54,126 nt of DNA from Promethearchaeota archaeon (GCA_019894715.1 JAGXOA010000120.1:1-54126), one strand, 5' to 3'. Positions 35,754 to 44,099 are shown, counted from the first letter of the stretch. The notes: a model not told the origin generated them from the sequence alone. Numbers and translations: made by a program.

Positions 35754-36281
35754 ATGTTGAGAAGGAAATTTCTTTTTAAAATATGTGTTGTAGGAGATGG
35801 AGGGGTAGGAAAAAGTACAATGGTGAAAAGACTAATTACAGGGAAATACATTGAGCAAAAAATTACTATTGGAGCAGATTTATCAACATACTATACTAAT
35901 ATAGATGATGATGAAATAATACTCCAACTCTGGGATTTCGCTGGAGAACGTAGATTTCAATTCTTTTTACCAAATTATTCAAGAGGAGTAAAAGGATGTT
36001 TATTATGTTATGATGTTGGAAGACGTGCTTCTTTTGAAAGATTATATAGGTGGTATGATATAATTGATAAAACTAACAATCCAATTTTTGTATTAGTCGG
36101 ATGTAAAAATGATTTAGGAGAAGAAAAAAAAGTTATCACTCAAAAAGATGCTGAAATATTCCAAAATGAAAATAGCATAAATATGTTTATTGAAACATCA
36201 TCAAAAACAGGCCATAATATTAAAGATTTATTTACCCATCTAGCAATAAAAATTTACCATCAAGAAAAAGAGAAAATATAA
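35754..36281 (+). CDS. Rab-like small GTPase
   Basis: 175-aa Ras-superfamily GTPase. P-loop GDGGVGKS (14-21), switch-I Thr in KITIGADL (about 38), G3 WDFAGERRF (about 60-68), G4 CKND (about 117-120, Cys for Asn), G5 TSSKTG. The switch-II Gln is Glu65, followed by Arg. No C-terminal prenylation cysteine (ends HQEKEKI). It shares the WDF-x-GE and FFLPxYxRG pattern with the GTPase at 9181-9723, so the two are close paralogues. It follows a membrane protein gene and converges on the FrhB-like gene. Confidence 0.93.
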   Translation: MLRRKFLFKICVVGDGGVGKSTMVKRLITGKYIEQKITIGADLSTYYTNIDDDEIILQLWDFAGERRFQFFLPNYSRGVKGCLLCYDVGRRASFERLYRWYDIIDKTNNPIFVLVGCKNDLGEEKKVITQKDAEIFQNENSINMFIETSSKTGHNIKDLFTHLAIKIYHQEKEKI

Positions 36282-36312
36282 TTAATTTTTAAAAAAGTAA
36301 AGTTTAGGATAT

Positions 36313-37254
36313 CTATTCTTCTAATAGTTCTTTTAAGTCATGTAAATTTAGTCTCAAATATTTGGCTGTAATTAAAGATTTGCCAATAAGATTCTTGAAA
36401 TTTTTCTTTCGTTTTTTATAAAGAAATTTCTTCATTTCACTTAAATTGGGGTTTTTTTCTGTAATTTCAATCAATTTTTTACTTATTGCTCTATCAACAA
36501 CTTTTTGACCCAATTCAGTTCTAATGATTAACATTATTTCTCCTTTTGGAGCACCCCAAGGTGAATATGAAATGTCAGAAAACTCACCAGAGAAATCTAT
36601 ACAAAATTTACATCCTGACATACCTCCTGAAGAACATGCATACGCAATCTTTAGAGAGACCGTTTCTTTTGCCCCAGTATTAAAATCCGAGGTTAAAAGC
36701 TTTGAAAGGCCTTGCAAATGACAAGGATTTCCGATAATTCCTACTTTCTTTTTCTGTTCTAAATATGCTTGTCCAATACCAGTTAATAATGGCCCTGCAT
36801 TTGCAATTGTACTTTTTGGAATATAATTTTTAGCATTTTTTGCATTATCAATTATAACTGGGAAAGCAACGGGAGGCTTTTCACTTTTTTGTTCACCCAA
36901 TACTATATGTTCTATGATTTTCTCAATAAAAGCTGTTTTAATAAGATTATAAAGGACATCATCAGAATTATTAGATTTCACTTGTATAATATCATTATAG
37001 ACTCCAATCCCTAAATCAATACGATTTTTACCAAACATTTTATTTTCAATCTCATTAACAGGTAAAAATGTACGAGGACACGCATTATAACACAATCCTA
37101 TAGTTTCAGCACACTCATCAACTACATAAGCTTCTCCGGTCTCTTTATTAAAGTCCATATGAGGACAAAATGCATTACAACTTCCACAATGAATGCATAA
37201 TCCGGCATAAATAACTTCAGATTCTAAATCCTGGGAACTTTTTTCCACTTTCAT
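36313..37254 (-). CDS. FrhB/FdhB-like F420-interacting iron-sulfur protein
   Basis: 313 aa of the coenzyme F420 hydrogenase/dehydrogenase beta-subunit family. N-terminal [4Fe-4S] motif CIHCGSCNAFC (about 19-29) followed by CAETIGLCYNACPRTF, then the FrhB C-terminal domain with GIIGNPCHLQGLSKLL and YACSSGGMSGCKFCIDFSGEFSDISYSPWGAPKG. Such subunits bind FAD and pass electrons between F420 and ferredoxin or partner oxidoreductases. No catalytic partner gene is adjacent, so its complex is unknown. AAGGTAT precedes the ATG. Confidence 0.87.
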   Translation of the reverse strand: MKVEKSSQDLESEVIYAGLCIHCGSCNAFCPHMDFNKETGEAYVVDECAETIGLCYNACPRTFLPVNEIENKMFGKNRIDLGIGVYNDIIQVKSNNSDDVLYNLIKTAFIEKIIEHIVLGEQKSEKPPVAFPVIIDNAKNAKNYIPKSTIANAGPLLTGIGQAYLEQKKKVGIIGNPCHLQGLSKLLTSDFNTGAKETVSLKIAYACSSGGMSGCKFCIDFSGEFSDISYSPWGAPKGEIMLIIRTELGQKVVDRAISKKLIEITEKNPNLSEMKKFLYKKRKKNFKNLIGKSLITAKYLRLNLHDLKELLEE

Positions 37255-37662
37255 AATGAATATACCTAAATAATTTCATGAATGAAAATGATTTGTGATA
37301 ATTTAAGTTTGAGATTTCACACTATGATTTTAGAATAAGTTTTTTAATTCATTTGGATTTTCAGGAAATCAAAAATTACTCAATAAATCTAAGAAATAAT
37401 TTCCATTTTCATCCCAATTTGTATTTTTTGTTAATTGATATTATTAATATCCTTTTTTGCTCTGTTGTTAAAAATGAGATCTAATTCATATCTTTAATAG
37501 GCCTAAAAATAAACATAATACAATACATCATCCAAGAGAAGCTCTTAAATAGTTAATTTAGGAAAATTCTGTATTACTTCTAAAATTACAGGTGTTTCAT
37601 CCTAAGGATTTTTACATTTAATTTCTTTTTCTAAATTCTCAAACATAACAAAATAATATTTT
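37255..37662. other. Spacer, no intact gene seen
   Basis: About 400 bp of AT-rich sequence between the FrhB-like and GNAT genes. A 20-codon minus-strand stretch reading NTNWDENGNYFLDLLSNF (around 37370-37430) looks coding-like but is closed by stops on both sides; it could be the decayed end of a lost gene. Nothing else is evident. Confidence 0.4.
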
Positions 37663-38187
37663 TTAGTAATTTTTAGGCTGGTCAGATTTTAAAATTTTTT
37701 GATAATATACATTATCAAGTAATCTATCAAACTTATATCCAACTTCCTTAAAAATTCCGCATTTAGAATATCCACAACTTTCAAAAAATTTAGTACTGAC
37801 TATATTTTCTGTACAAATTCCAGCGATAATTACGTGAATATTCTTTATTTTTGCAATGTTCTCCAAATATTTTATTGCTTTTTTTCCAATCCCTTTATGA
37901 TGAAATCGGTTTTTTATGTATATAGTTATTTCATAGGTTAGATTGTATCCTTCCTTATCTTTATTATAAGGTTTTATTAAACAAAATCCTATAGCTTTTT
38001 CTACTATAGAGATAATAAATCCATCGACAAGAGGATCAAATAGCATAAAATAATCTTGCATTTCATTTTTAGATAGTTGTCTAATATGATAAGTTGCTGT
38101 TGATTTTAATATGAAAAAGTTATAGATTCCAGTAATAAATGCTATATCTTTTTTTTCTTTTGGTTTAAAATTTATTTCATCATCCAT
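37663..38187 (-). CDS. GNAT family N-acetyltransferase (phosphinothricin acetyltransferase-like)
   Basis: 174 aa from ATG 38187 (MDDEINFK); the frame is open 17 codons further up from a TTG, but that segment (HHFLYLFIIIYNLIIK) is low in coding character. Acetyl-CoA binding motif HHKGIGKKAIKYLENIAK, then GICTENIVSTKFFESCGYSKCGIFKEVGYKFDRLLDNVYYQK, the N-xxSxxFxxxGF and V(G)YKFxRxLD pattern of the PAT/YncA subgroup, which acetylates small amines or toxic amino-acid analogues. The actual substrate is unknown. Confidence 0.8.
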   Translation of the reverse strand: MDDEINFKPKEKKDIAFITGIYNFFILKSTATYHIRQLSKNEMQDYFMLFDPLVDGFIISIVEKAIGFCLIKPYNKDKEGYNLTYEITIYIKNRFHHKGIGKKAIKYLENIAKIKNIHVIIAGICTENIVSTKFFESCGYSKCGIFKEVGYKFDRLLDNVYYQKILKSDQPKNY

Positions 38188-38407
38188 TTTTATTATTAAA
38201 TTATAAATAATAATAAATAGGTATAAAAAGTGATGCAATTATAATTTTATCACAGAATTATTTAGATAATCTTTATTAAAAATTATTAAAATATATCTTC
38301 TATATAAACATTTTAAATTTATGTAGAATCTTGATGTGCATTTATTCTACTGCTATAAATTTAGGATAGTAAAAAAATATATATAAAATATATATTCTAT
38401 ATAAATT

Positions 38408-38436
38408 AAATTTAAATATAGATAAATTTAAATATA
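38408..38436. repeat. Direct repeat AAATTTAAATATA x2
   Basis: Two copies of AAATTTAAATATA at 38408-38420 and 38424-38436, 16 bp apart, in an A/T-only tract that also has TATATATAAAATATATATTC. It could be a duplicated BRE/TATA-like site or simple low-complexity sequence. Confidence 0.5.
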
Positions 38437-38492
38437 TCTTAATATCATTATTGTTTGAAAAATTGCATCTAAAATCTCAGAATAAGGTTTGT

Positions 38493-38506
38493 GGGAAAAT
38501 TTTCCC
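38493..38506. promoter_or_regulatory. Perfect 14-nt palindrome GGGAAAATTTTCCC
   Basis: A GC-capped, perfect palindrome in otherwise very AT-rich DNA, 250 bp upstream of TFB. Its symmetry suits a dimeric regulator's site; it has no loop, so it is less likely to be a terminator hairpin. Confidence 0.4.
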
Positions 38507-38566
38507 CGCTTTCTAATTTTGTATTATTTGTAGTATATTTTATAACGATAAAGAATAAAAAAGAAG

Positions 38567-38701
38567 ATGTTTGTATTCTTCATAATTCTAGCTCGAAGTT
38601 ATGCAATAGCTTTTGAGTTTGGTAGACAACAATCAAAGAGATTCCTTCGGGAACCCTCTCATAATAGAAGAGTAAGAGTTTCTTATTTTTCATTCAATTA
38701 A
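38567..38701 (+). other. Candidate structured RNA or small ORF upstream of TFB
   Basis: A region of raised GC. It contains AGAGA-TTCC-TTCG-GGAA-CC-CTCT at about 38638-38660, a stem closed by a UUCG tetraloop, typical of stable RNA. It can also be read as a 44-codon ORF from ATG 38567 (MFVFFIILARSYAIAFEFGR and on to a stop at 38699-38701). No tRNA shape fits and I do not recognise either the RNA or the peptide. Confidence 0.35.
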
Positions 38702-38710
38702 AATTTAATC

Positions 38711-38722
38711 AAAAAAATATAT
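38711..38722 (+). promoter_or_regulatory. Possible TATA box of TFB
   Basis: AAATATATAG-like sequence about 40 bases upstream of the TFB ATG. It predicts transcription start near 38742 and a short leader including AAAGGAAT, a weak ribosome-binding site. Confidence 0.35.
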
Positions 38723-38757
38723 AGTTTAAAAAAAGAATATATAAAGGAATAAAAAAT

Positions 38758-39681
38758 ATGTCGGTAGATTATAGGAATCGACTCCGAGTTAAAAAGAAGG
38801 ATGAGTCTGAACAAAAAGAAAATAGTTGTTGCGGTAGTCCAAACATTGAAAATCGGAATGGAGATTCAGTATGTATAAATTGCGGTATGGTATTAGGAAG
38901 AGATATTGTTGGTAATGAAAGAAGAGCTTATACCGCTGAAGAAGTTGAAAAAAGAAGAAGAACTGAACCAAGATGGCGTGGATTTGGCCCAAGAACAATT
39001 TTACCAAATGATAAAGTTGATTCAAAAGGAAATAGAATGGGAGCTAAAGAAAAGACTTTATTTTCAAGATTATCTAAGATTCAGCAATCCTTAGTATCTA
39101 GTATTGAAAGAAATTTTTGGGAAGCTAAACCAAAATTAAAAATGCTTGTTTCTAAATTAAATATTCCAGAATACATTGAAGAAACTGCTTGGAGAATTTA
39201 TTCGGAAGTAGCTAAAAGAAAATTAACTATGGGCAGATCAATTGATGGTTTCATTGGAGCTTGTCTATATGCTGCAATTAGAGTACATGAATTTCCAAGA
39301 TTACTCGAAGAAGTAAGTGATAGTTCAATGACATCAAGACACACAATTATTCGATCTCTTGGAATGATTGTAAAGGAAATATTACCTGAATTAAACTTAA
39401 AATATCGCCCAATAACAGCAGAACAATTAATTTTCAGATTTGGAAATGATTTAGAATTACCTTTAGAAACACAGAAAGAAGCTTTAAATCTCTTAAATGC
39501 ATCAAGTAAGAGAGGTCTTAATAGAATTGGCAAAGATCCAAAAGGATTTGCTGCTTCTGTATTATATATGGCCGCTAAGAATTCAAACTGTAGAAAAACA
39601 CAAGCAGAAATTTCAAGTATCGCTGGAATCACAGAAGTGACCCTTAGGAGTCGTGTAAAAGATATAAGTAAAAATTTATAA
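38758..39681 (+). CDS. tfb: Transcription initiation factor B (TFB/TFIIB)
   Basis: 307-aa archaeal TFIIB homologue that bridges TBP-promoter DNA and RNA polymerase. N-terminal zinc ribbon (residues 22-45), B-reader/linker with RRAYTAEEVEKRRRTEPR, and two cyclin folds (about 110-205: AWRIYSEVAKRKLTMGRSIDGFIGACLYAAIR; about 210-305: ASSKRGLNRIGKDPKGFAASVLYMAAK). The ribbon is unusual: where TFBs have CPxCGS it reads NSCCGS, so the first Cys ligand (residue 22) is Asn while Cys24 and Cys25 are adjacent; CINCG (39-43) is normal. A small winged-helix gene converges on it. Confidence 0.95.
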   Translation: MSVDYRNRLRVKKKDESEQKENSCCGSPNIENRNGDSVCINCGMVLGRDIVGNERRAYTAEEVEKRRRTEPRWRGFGPRTILPNDKVDSKGNRMGAKEKTLFSRLSKIQQSLVSSIERNFWEAKPKLKMLVSKLNIPEYIEETAWRIYSEVAKRKLTMGRSIDGFIGACLYAAIRVHEFPRLLEEVSDSSMTSRHTIIRSLGMIVKEILPELNLKYRPITAEQLIFRFGNDLELPLETQKEALNLLNASSKRGLNRIGKDPKGFAASVLYMAAKNSNCRKTQAEISSIAGITEVTLRSRVKDISKNL

Positions 39682-39758
39682 AATTTTTTTAAAATAGTAC
39701 TGAAATATAAAAAATATTTCAAACTTTCATTTTTCTCTTATTATATTTTAAACTTTTA

Positions 39759-40040
39759 TTACTCATTTATGAATCTACTACAAGTATCATTTAGCCTAAT
39801 AATAAGTTTATCTCTTGATTTCCAAACAATCCAACTATTACCTAATTTTTCAAAATGATATCCACAATACTCTTTGTTTTTAATTTCTTCAAGATTTCTT
39901 TTTACATATGTCCAAGAGAGATTTGTATCATCAACAATCTGTGCAATATCAACTGGTTTATTTTTTTCTAACTTGTTATTAATATATTCTAGAATTTTTT
40001 TAAAACCAGGGGTAGGATTGATATTTTTATTTGAAATAAT
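39759..40040 (-). CDS. Small winged-helix-like protein, probably initiated at ATT
   Basis: A 93-aa frame with no ATG, GTG or TTG in a usable position. It reads NPTPGFKKILEYINNKLEKN, KPVDIAQIVDDTNLSWTYVKRNLEEIKN and KEYCGYHFEKLGNSWIVWKSRDKLI, the pattern of a winged helix-turn-helix domain (DIAQIVDDTNLSWTYVKRNL as the HTH, then a beta wing). ATT at 40040 follows GGTGA (40048-40044) by three bases; a stop lies four codons upstream, overlapping that GGTGA. It is convergent with TFB. It is presumably a DNA-binding regulator; target unknown. Confidence 0.7.
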   Translation of the reverse strand: MISNKNINPTPGFKKILEYINNKLEKNKPVDIAQIVDDTNLSWTYVKRNLEEIKNKEYCGYHFEKLGNSWIVWKSRDKLIIRLNDTCSRFINE

Positions 40041-40048
40041 TATTCACC
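40038..40048 (-). promoter_or_regulatory. Shine-Dalgarno GGTGA with ATT start
   Basis: On the minus strand AGGTGA, ATA, ATT (40040-40038), then ATT TCA AAT. A second ATT follows, so the start could be either; the first has the spacing seen at 8268 and 34709. Confidence 0.6.
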
Positions 40049-40119
40049 TAGATTGGAATATTTTATTATACATAATAGAAAATCTTTTCAGTAACTTATA
40101 AAAATTTTTAAAAAAAAGG

Positions 40120-41148
40120 TTATAATAAAATTTCAATAATAGCCCAAGAAATCAACATTGTTGCAATTCCAAGAAATATTGATATAGGAAGTCCTGGTAA
40201 AATTCTATTTTTTTTCAATCCTTGTATTGTTATTCCAGTCCCTATGATAATTGCAATAGCAGATAAGACCATGATATATATATTTCCAGTAATAATTAGT
40301 GCTCCGGAGGTTAACATGCTATAAAATGCAAAATCACCAATACCTATTTCTAGCTTAGAAGTATCATATTCCGCCTCCCCTTTTTTTATTTGATCATCCA
40401 TGTTTTCATTTCTATTTTCAGACATTAGATCTATCATTTGTTTTATAGGACCTTTTTTTGTAAGGACGGCAAATAAGTCCCATATGGAAATTCCTATCAA
40501 TATTGAGAAAGTTGTCCAATAGGGCATAGATATACCAAGCATTGCACCTGTTAGGATACTTGTATATAAGATAGTAAAATTTTTTATAAATAATGACTCC
40601 TTTGTGAAATATTTATAGATCAATGCTATACTATAAAGAGCATATAATCCAAGGAATATAATAGATAGTATGTTATAAATTAAATTAAGAGTGCTTGATT
40701 CTGGAAAGAACCCGCCATAAAGAATTAGTATTAGAATCATATCTCCAAATATCCACGTTAAAAAAAAGCAAATAAAACCCATGCTAAATCCAAAAACATA
40801 TTTTAATACATTAATGCCTTTTTTTTTTACTAAAAATATTATTATAAAAGCAGATAAAACTGCAATTAAAGTAAATATCAGACCATTTACAATTCCAGCT
40901 AGAGGACCAAAATCATCCTCAGAAATATATCCCCCTGAACCCACTATTTCAGGAAAGAAACTTGCTATATAGGCCAATAATGTCGCACTTAAAACAGTAA
41001 ATATGATGGGGAGAGAGTAAAGATTTCTTTTTATTCTAAAAGTAGGAAAGAAATGAGGGACAGACTCTTTTTTAACAATTTCTTTTTCCTCTAATTTGGC
41101 CTTTAGATCTTCAATATTATCTTCGTTATTTTTAAATTCATTCGACAT
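40120..41148 (-). CDS. Presenilin/signal-peptide-peptidase-like aspartyl protease
   Basis: 342-aa membrane protein with about nine hydrophobic segments after a charged N terminus. The two catalytic aspartates are in the membrane motifs: SIWDLFAVL (YD-type motif, about residue 227) and IGIGDFAFYS (GxGD, about residue 272). The third motif, PAL in most members, reads LPGLPIS near residue 318. A hydrophilic loop between the two Asp (SENRNENMDDQIKKGEAEYDTSK) matches the presenilin layout. It should cleave transmembrane helices; substrate unknown. GGTATATT precedes the ATG. Confidence 0.85.
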   Translation of the reverse strand: MSNEFKNNEDNIEDLKAKLEEKEIVKKESVPHFFPTFRIKRNLYSLPIIFTVLSATLLAYIASFFPEIVGSGGYISEDDFGPLAGIVNGLIFTLIAVLSAFIIIFLVKKKGINVLKYVFGFSMGFICFFLTWIFGDMILILILYGGFFPESSTLNLIYNILSIIFLGLYALYSIALIYKYFTKESLFIKNFTILYTSILTGAMLGISMPYWTTFSILIGISIWDLFAVLTKKGPIKQMIDLMSENRNENMDDQIKKGEAEYDTSKLEIGIGDFAFYSMLTSGALIITGNIYIMVLSAIAIIIGTGITIQGLKKNRILPGLPISIFLGIATMLISWAIIEILL

Positions 41149-41338
41149 TATAATATACCTTTTATAAAGGTTAGATTAATCATTTTCTTTTATTTCTTAT
41201 AAATCGATTAACCAATTAAAACCTTGATGAGATTATACTTTTATTTAAAATCAAAAAGTTAAAACTATATTTTAGGATTTTTATTATAGAAATAATTTTT
41301 CTATTTAATTTAAAATATTTATAAATAATAAGTCTAAG

Positions 41339-42127
41339 ATGACAAGATATAAAAACTTCCAAAGAAAAATTCAAAAATATGAAAGAAAAATAAGTAAAAG
41401 TCGTATAAAATTAAAAAGGAAACTATATAAATTCAAAGATTATGTCTTTAGAGTTGGCATTTCAACAAAAGAAGAATTTGAATTATCAAAACCTTCAGAA
41501 TCAAAAATCTCTTTTCCATGTCATTTGGGAATAGTTTCTATAGGTAAAATCAACTTAAATTCATTCCAAAAAATAGAAGTGAACTTAGAACGGAAGTTTG
41601 ATTCGTTTTTCTTTAATATATATAATTTAGGAAGATTTAAATTTCCTAAAGAAGTTTTTAAAAAAGGAATTAAAAAAGAGATAAAAGAAATTAAAAATAC
41701 TGCAGAATTATTAGAATTACATCCCACTAATAAGATATATCAATTATTAATTGATCTAGCTAAGAGAAACGAATTAGATATGATATTAGCAATAACAGAT
41801 CTACCTCTCTATTCTAGTAGTAATAGTAATATTATTTTTCTGTTTGGTGAAGCTCATATAAAACATAATTGTTGTGTAGTATCATCTCTTAAATTAAAAG
41901 AAGAGTATTATAATAGAATAAAAAATAAAGAACTTTTAGAACTTAGACTAATAAAAGAAACAACTCATGAACTTGGGCATCTTATTTTAGGTCCTGAACA
42001 TTGTAATGAAGATTCGTGTGTAATGACCTTTTCAAGAGAGATTGAAGGAATAGACTACAAATCGATCAGATTATGTGATAAATGTTATGAAAAATTAATA
42101 AATTTAAGAGAGGTTTGTAACTTTTAG
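41339..42127 (+). CDS. amzA: Archaemetzincin-type zinc metalloprotease
   Basis: 262 aa. The C-terminal half holds the archaemetzincin signature HELGHLILGPEHCNEDSCVM, continuing to IRLCDKC: HExxHxxGxxH plus the four-Cys structural zinc site. The central region has the substrate strand DMILAITDLPLYSSSNSNIIFLFGEA. The first 50 residues are strongly basic and not typical of the family (KIQKYERKISKSRIKLKRKLYKFK), perhaps nucleic-acid or membrane interacting. Converges on a GT4 gene, 19 bp apart. Confidence 0.9.
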   Translation: MTRYKNFQRKIQKYERKISKSRIKLKRKLYKFKDYVFRVGISTKEEFELSKPSESKISFPCHLGIVSIGKINLNSFQKIEVNLERKFDSFFFNIYNLGRFKFPKEVFKKGIKKEIKEIKNTAELLELHPTNKIYQLLIDLAKRNELDMILAITDLPLYSSSNSNIIFLFGEAHIKHNCCVVSSLKLKEEYYNRIKNKELLELRLIKETTHELGHLILGPEHCNEDSCVMTFSREIEGIDYKSIRLCDKCYEKLINLREVCNF

Positions 42128-42146
42128 AGTATAATTAACAATAAAT

Positions 42147-43394
42147 CTAAAAAAAGATATTAGGAAATGGTTTAATAAATTCTTTTACTAACTCAACCCT
42201 CTTCTTTCTCTCTTTTCTGTAATATCGTAGTGGAAATAGTTGTTCAATGGTGAATTTGTATAATTCAATCCAATTTTTTGCTACTTCTTTAAGTCTATAG
42301 TTTTCAGCAATATTTCTAGCATTATTACCAAATTCTTTTCTTAGATCATCATCTTTCAATAATTTTACAACATAGTCTTCAAATTGTTCTAAATTATCTG
42401 CTAAATATCCAGTTTCTCCATGTCTAATTATATTTGCTATCCCACTTGCATTTGTACCTACGTTGGGTGTTCCTTGGGCCATAGCTTCTAAAAGAACCAA
42501 CCCTTCTGCTTCAATCATAGACCATAAACAACTAACATCAGCTGTTTTATATAAGCGTAATAAATCGTCAAAAGGTACTCTTCCAGCAAATGAGACAAAA
42601 TCTCTATATTTACTTCCACTTATTATTTTTTTTACCGCTTTTGTTGAAGGTCCTTCACTTCCAACCATTAATAAATGAGCATCAGGCACTCTTTTTTGAA
42701 TATTTTTAAATGCTTTTATGACTCTAACAGGGTGTTTTTCAGGAGATAATCTTGAGACATATAATAATAGTTTCTTATCTTTTAGATTATATTTTTCACG
42801 GATTCCATTATCTTTAAGATTAGAAAAATAGAAATCCCTTATTCCATTTGTAAGTGCAATTATTGGTTCTTTAAATTTATATTCTAAAAGCACCTCTTTT
42901 TTGGTTTTTGTAGGAGTATGACATAAATCATATTTGTCTAAGATAAATCGTTCATATCTCCATATAAGATCGTTTTTGACTAAAAATTTTCCAATAATTG
43001 GAACATATTGTGATGTATAAAAAGTGAGAGGACTATGATGTGAACCAACCATAGGAATTCCTAAATTTTTAGCCCAATTGATACCCAAAACACCAATTGA
43101 AGCATGTGTTTGAATGTGAGCGATATCTAAATTATCATAATCACATTTAAATATTTTTTGTATAGGTGCACTTAAAACAAATCCAGTCTTTTTTGCTACT
43201 CGAGCACCCCCTAAATCATGAAAATGAAGATTTTTAGGTTTTTCACATCCATTTGTAATACGGGGGGCAAAAACATGTACATTATGGCCTAATTCAGCAA
43301 TTGTTTCACTTAAGAACCTTGTAGCATGAGCTGAGCCGTTCATCTGGCTATACATGCTTGTAAACATTCCAATCTCGAGTTTTTCCCTTACCAT
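42147..43394 (-). CDS. GT4 family glycosyltransferase
   Basis: 415-aa GT-B glycosyltransferase. N-terminal domain: MFTSMYSQMNGSAHATRFLSETIAELGHNVHVFAP, HIQTHASIGVLGINWAKNLGIPMVGSHHSPL. C-terminal domain: LLYVSRLSPEKHPVRVIKAF, SFAGRVPFDDLLRLYKTADV and EAEGLVLLEAMAQGTPNVGTNASGI with the ExxxxxLLEAMA nucleotide-sugar motif. It resembles lipid or polyprenol glycosyltransferases (PimA/alpha-mannosyl or diglucosyldiacylglycerol type); acceptor not readable. Confidence 0.87.
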   Translation of the reverse strand: MVREKLEIGMFTSMYSQMNGSAHATRFLSETIAELGHNVHVFAPRITNGCEKPKNLHFHDLGGARVAKKTGFVLSAPIQKIFKCDYDNLDIAHIQTHASIGVLGINWAKNLGIPMVGSHHSPLTFYTSQYVPIIGKFLVKNDLIWRYERFILDKYDLCHTPTKTKKEVLLEYKFKEPIIALTNGIRDFYFSNLKDNGIREKYNLKDKKLLLYVSRLSPEKHPVRVIKAFKNIQKRVPDAHLLMVGSEGPSTKAVKKIISGSKYRDFVSFAGRVPFDDLLRLYKTADVSCLWSMIEAEGLVLLEAMAQGTPNVGTNASGIANIIRHGETGYLADNLEQFEDYVVKLLKDDDLRKEFGNNARNIAENYRLKEVAKNWIELYKFTIEQLFPLRYYRKERKKRVELVKEFIKPFPNIFF

Positions 43395-43772
43395 AATGAT
43401 TATCCAAAATTTAATGGATTTTGAGGTATACTTTAACTAGACTTATGTTTGTTTAAATATATTTCTATTTTAATAAAATCTTACTTCGATTTTAATAATT
43501 TAGTTGATCTAATACCAGTTTTTTAATTATAGAAAAAACTTATTCTAATTTTTATAAATTATACCTAATTTTTATTCTTAAGATTTTAAATTGAATATAA
43601 AATCTTATGATATTATAAATTAAAATTTCTTTTTTCTTATATTTTATGAAAATAATTGAATTTTTTTTTAAAGGATGTTTTCTATTCTTCTTTTGGAAAA
43701 TTAAAAAAAATGTGTTGAATTTTATTTAAAAATCATAAATTTTTTTTTTGAAAAAATATTATTATTATTATT
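43395..43772. other. AT-rich divergent spacer
   Basis: Divergent region between the GT4 gene and a small ORF. Long A and T runs and a TTATTATTATTATTATG trinucleotide run just before the small ORF; nothing else recognisable. Confidence 0.5.
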
Positions 43773-43952
43773 ATGAACCCTAAAGAAGAAAGAACATTAA
43801 GAAAAGATATTATTAACAAAAGAAGATTACCTTATTCTTTAGAAATATTAGAAGTACAAGGTGATAAATATAAAGTTTTAACTAATTTTGGCTCAGAAAT
43901 TGTTTATATTAAAAAGGGAGATGCTTATTTCCTTGAAGAAGAGCTAAAATAA
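43773..43952 (+). CDS. Small conserved-looking protein of unknown function
   Basis: 59 codons from ATG: MNPKEERTLRKDIINKRRLP, then YSLEILEVQGDKYKVLTNFGSEIVYIKKGDAYFLEEELK. Charged, with a short beta-rich second half (LEILEVQGDKYKVLTNFGSEIVYIKKG) that could form a small beta barrel. Codon use (AAA, GAA, ATT, TTA) matches neighbours, supporting a real gene. No family recognised. It lies 147 bp upstream of an unknown 379-aa gene on the same strand. Confidence 0.55.
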   Translation: MNPKEERTLRKDIINKRRLPYSLEILEVQGDKYKVLTNFGSEIVYIKKGDAYFLEEELK

Positions 43953-44099
43953 ATTTATTACACTTAGTATTACTATTAAATATTCTACTAAGATTCTTTT
44001 ATTTATATAAAAAAAGAAATATAATGAAGTTTAGTTAAGATTATAAAAGTTTGTTTTTTATTAAAATATAGAGAAAGAAAGTTTAATTATTGATGAAAA

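Larger units (their letters stand above)
38188..38757. other. Divergent spacer upstream of TFB with repeats, palindrome and hairpin
   Basis: About 570 bp between the divergent GNAT and TFB genes. It holds an A/T-only tract with direct repeats, a 14-nt palindrome, a UUCG hairpin region and the likely TFB promoter, all listed separately. Confidence 0.6.

Noticed and set aside
37370-37430. Short coding-like stretch NTNWDENGNYFLDLLSNF
   Set aside because: Bounded by stops on both sides within 20 codons; too short to call a gene or pseudogene.
38590-38680. tRNA gene candidate
   Set aside because: No cloverleaf can be drawn: no acceptor stem, and no GTTCRA T-loop in the right place.
39198-39722. 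174-aa minus-strand ORF opposite TFB
   Set aside because: Antisense shadow of TFB, whose own identity is certain.
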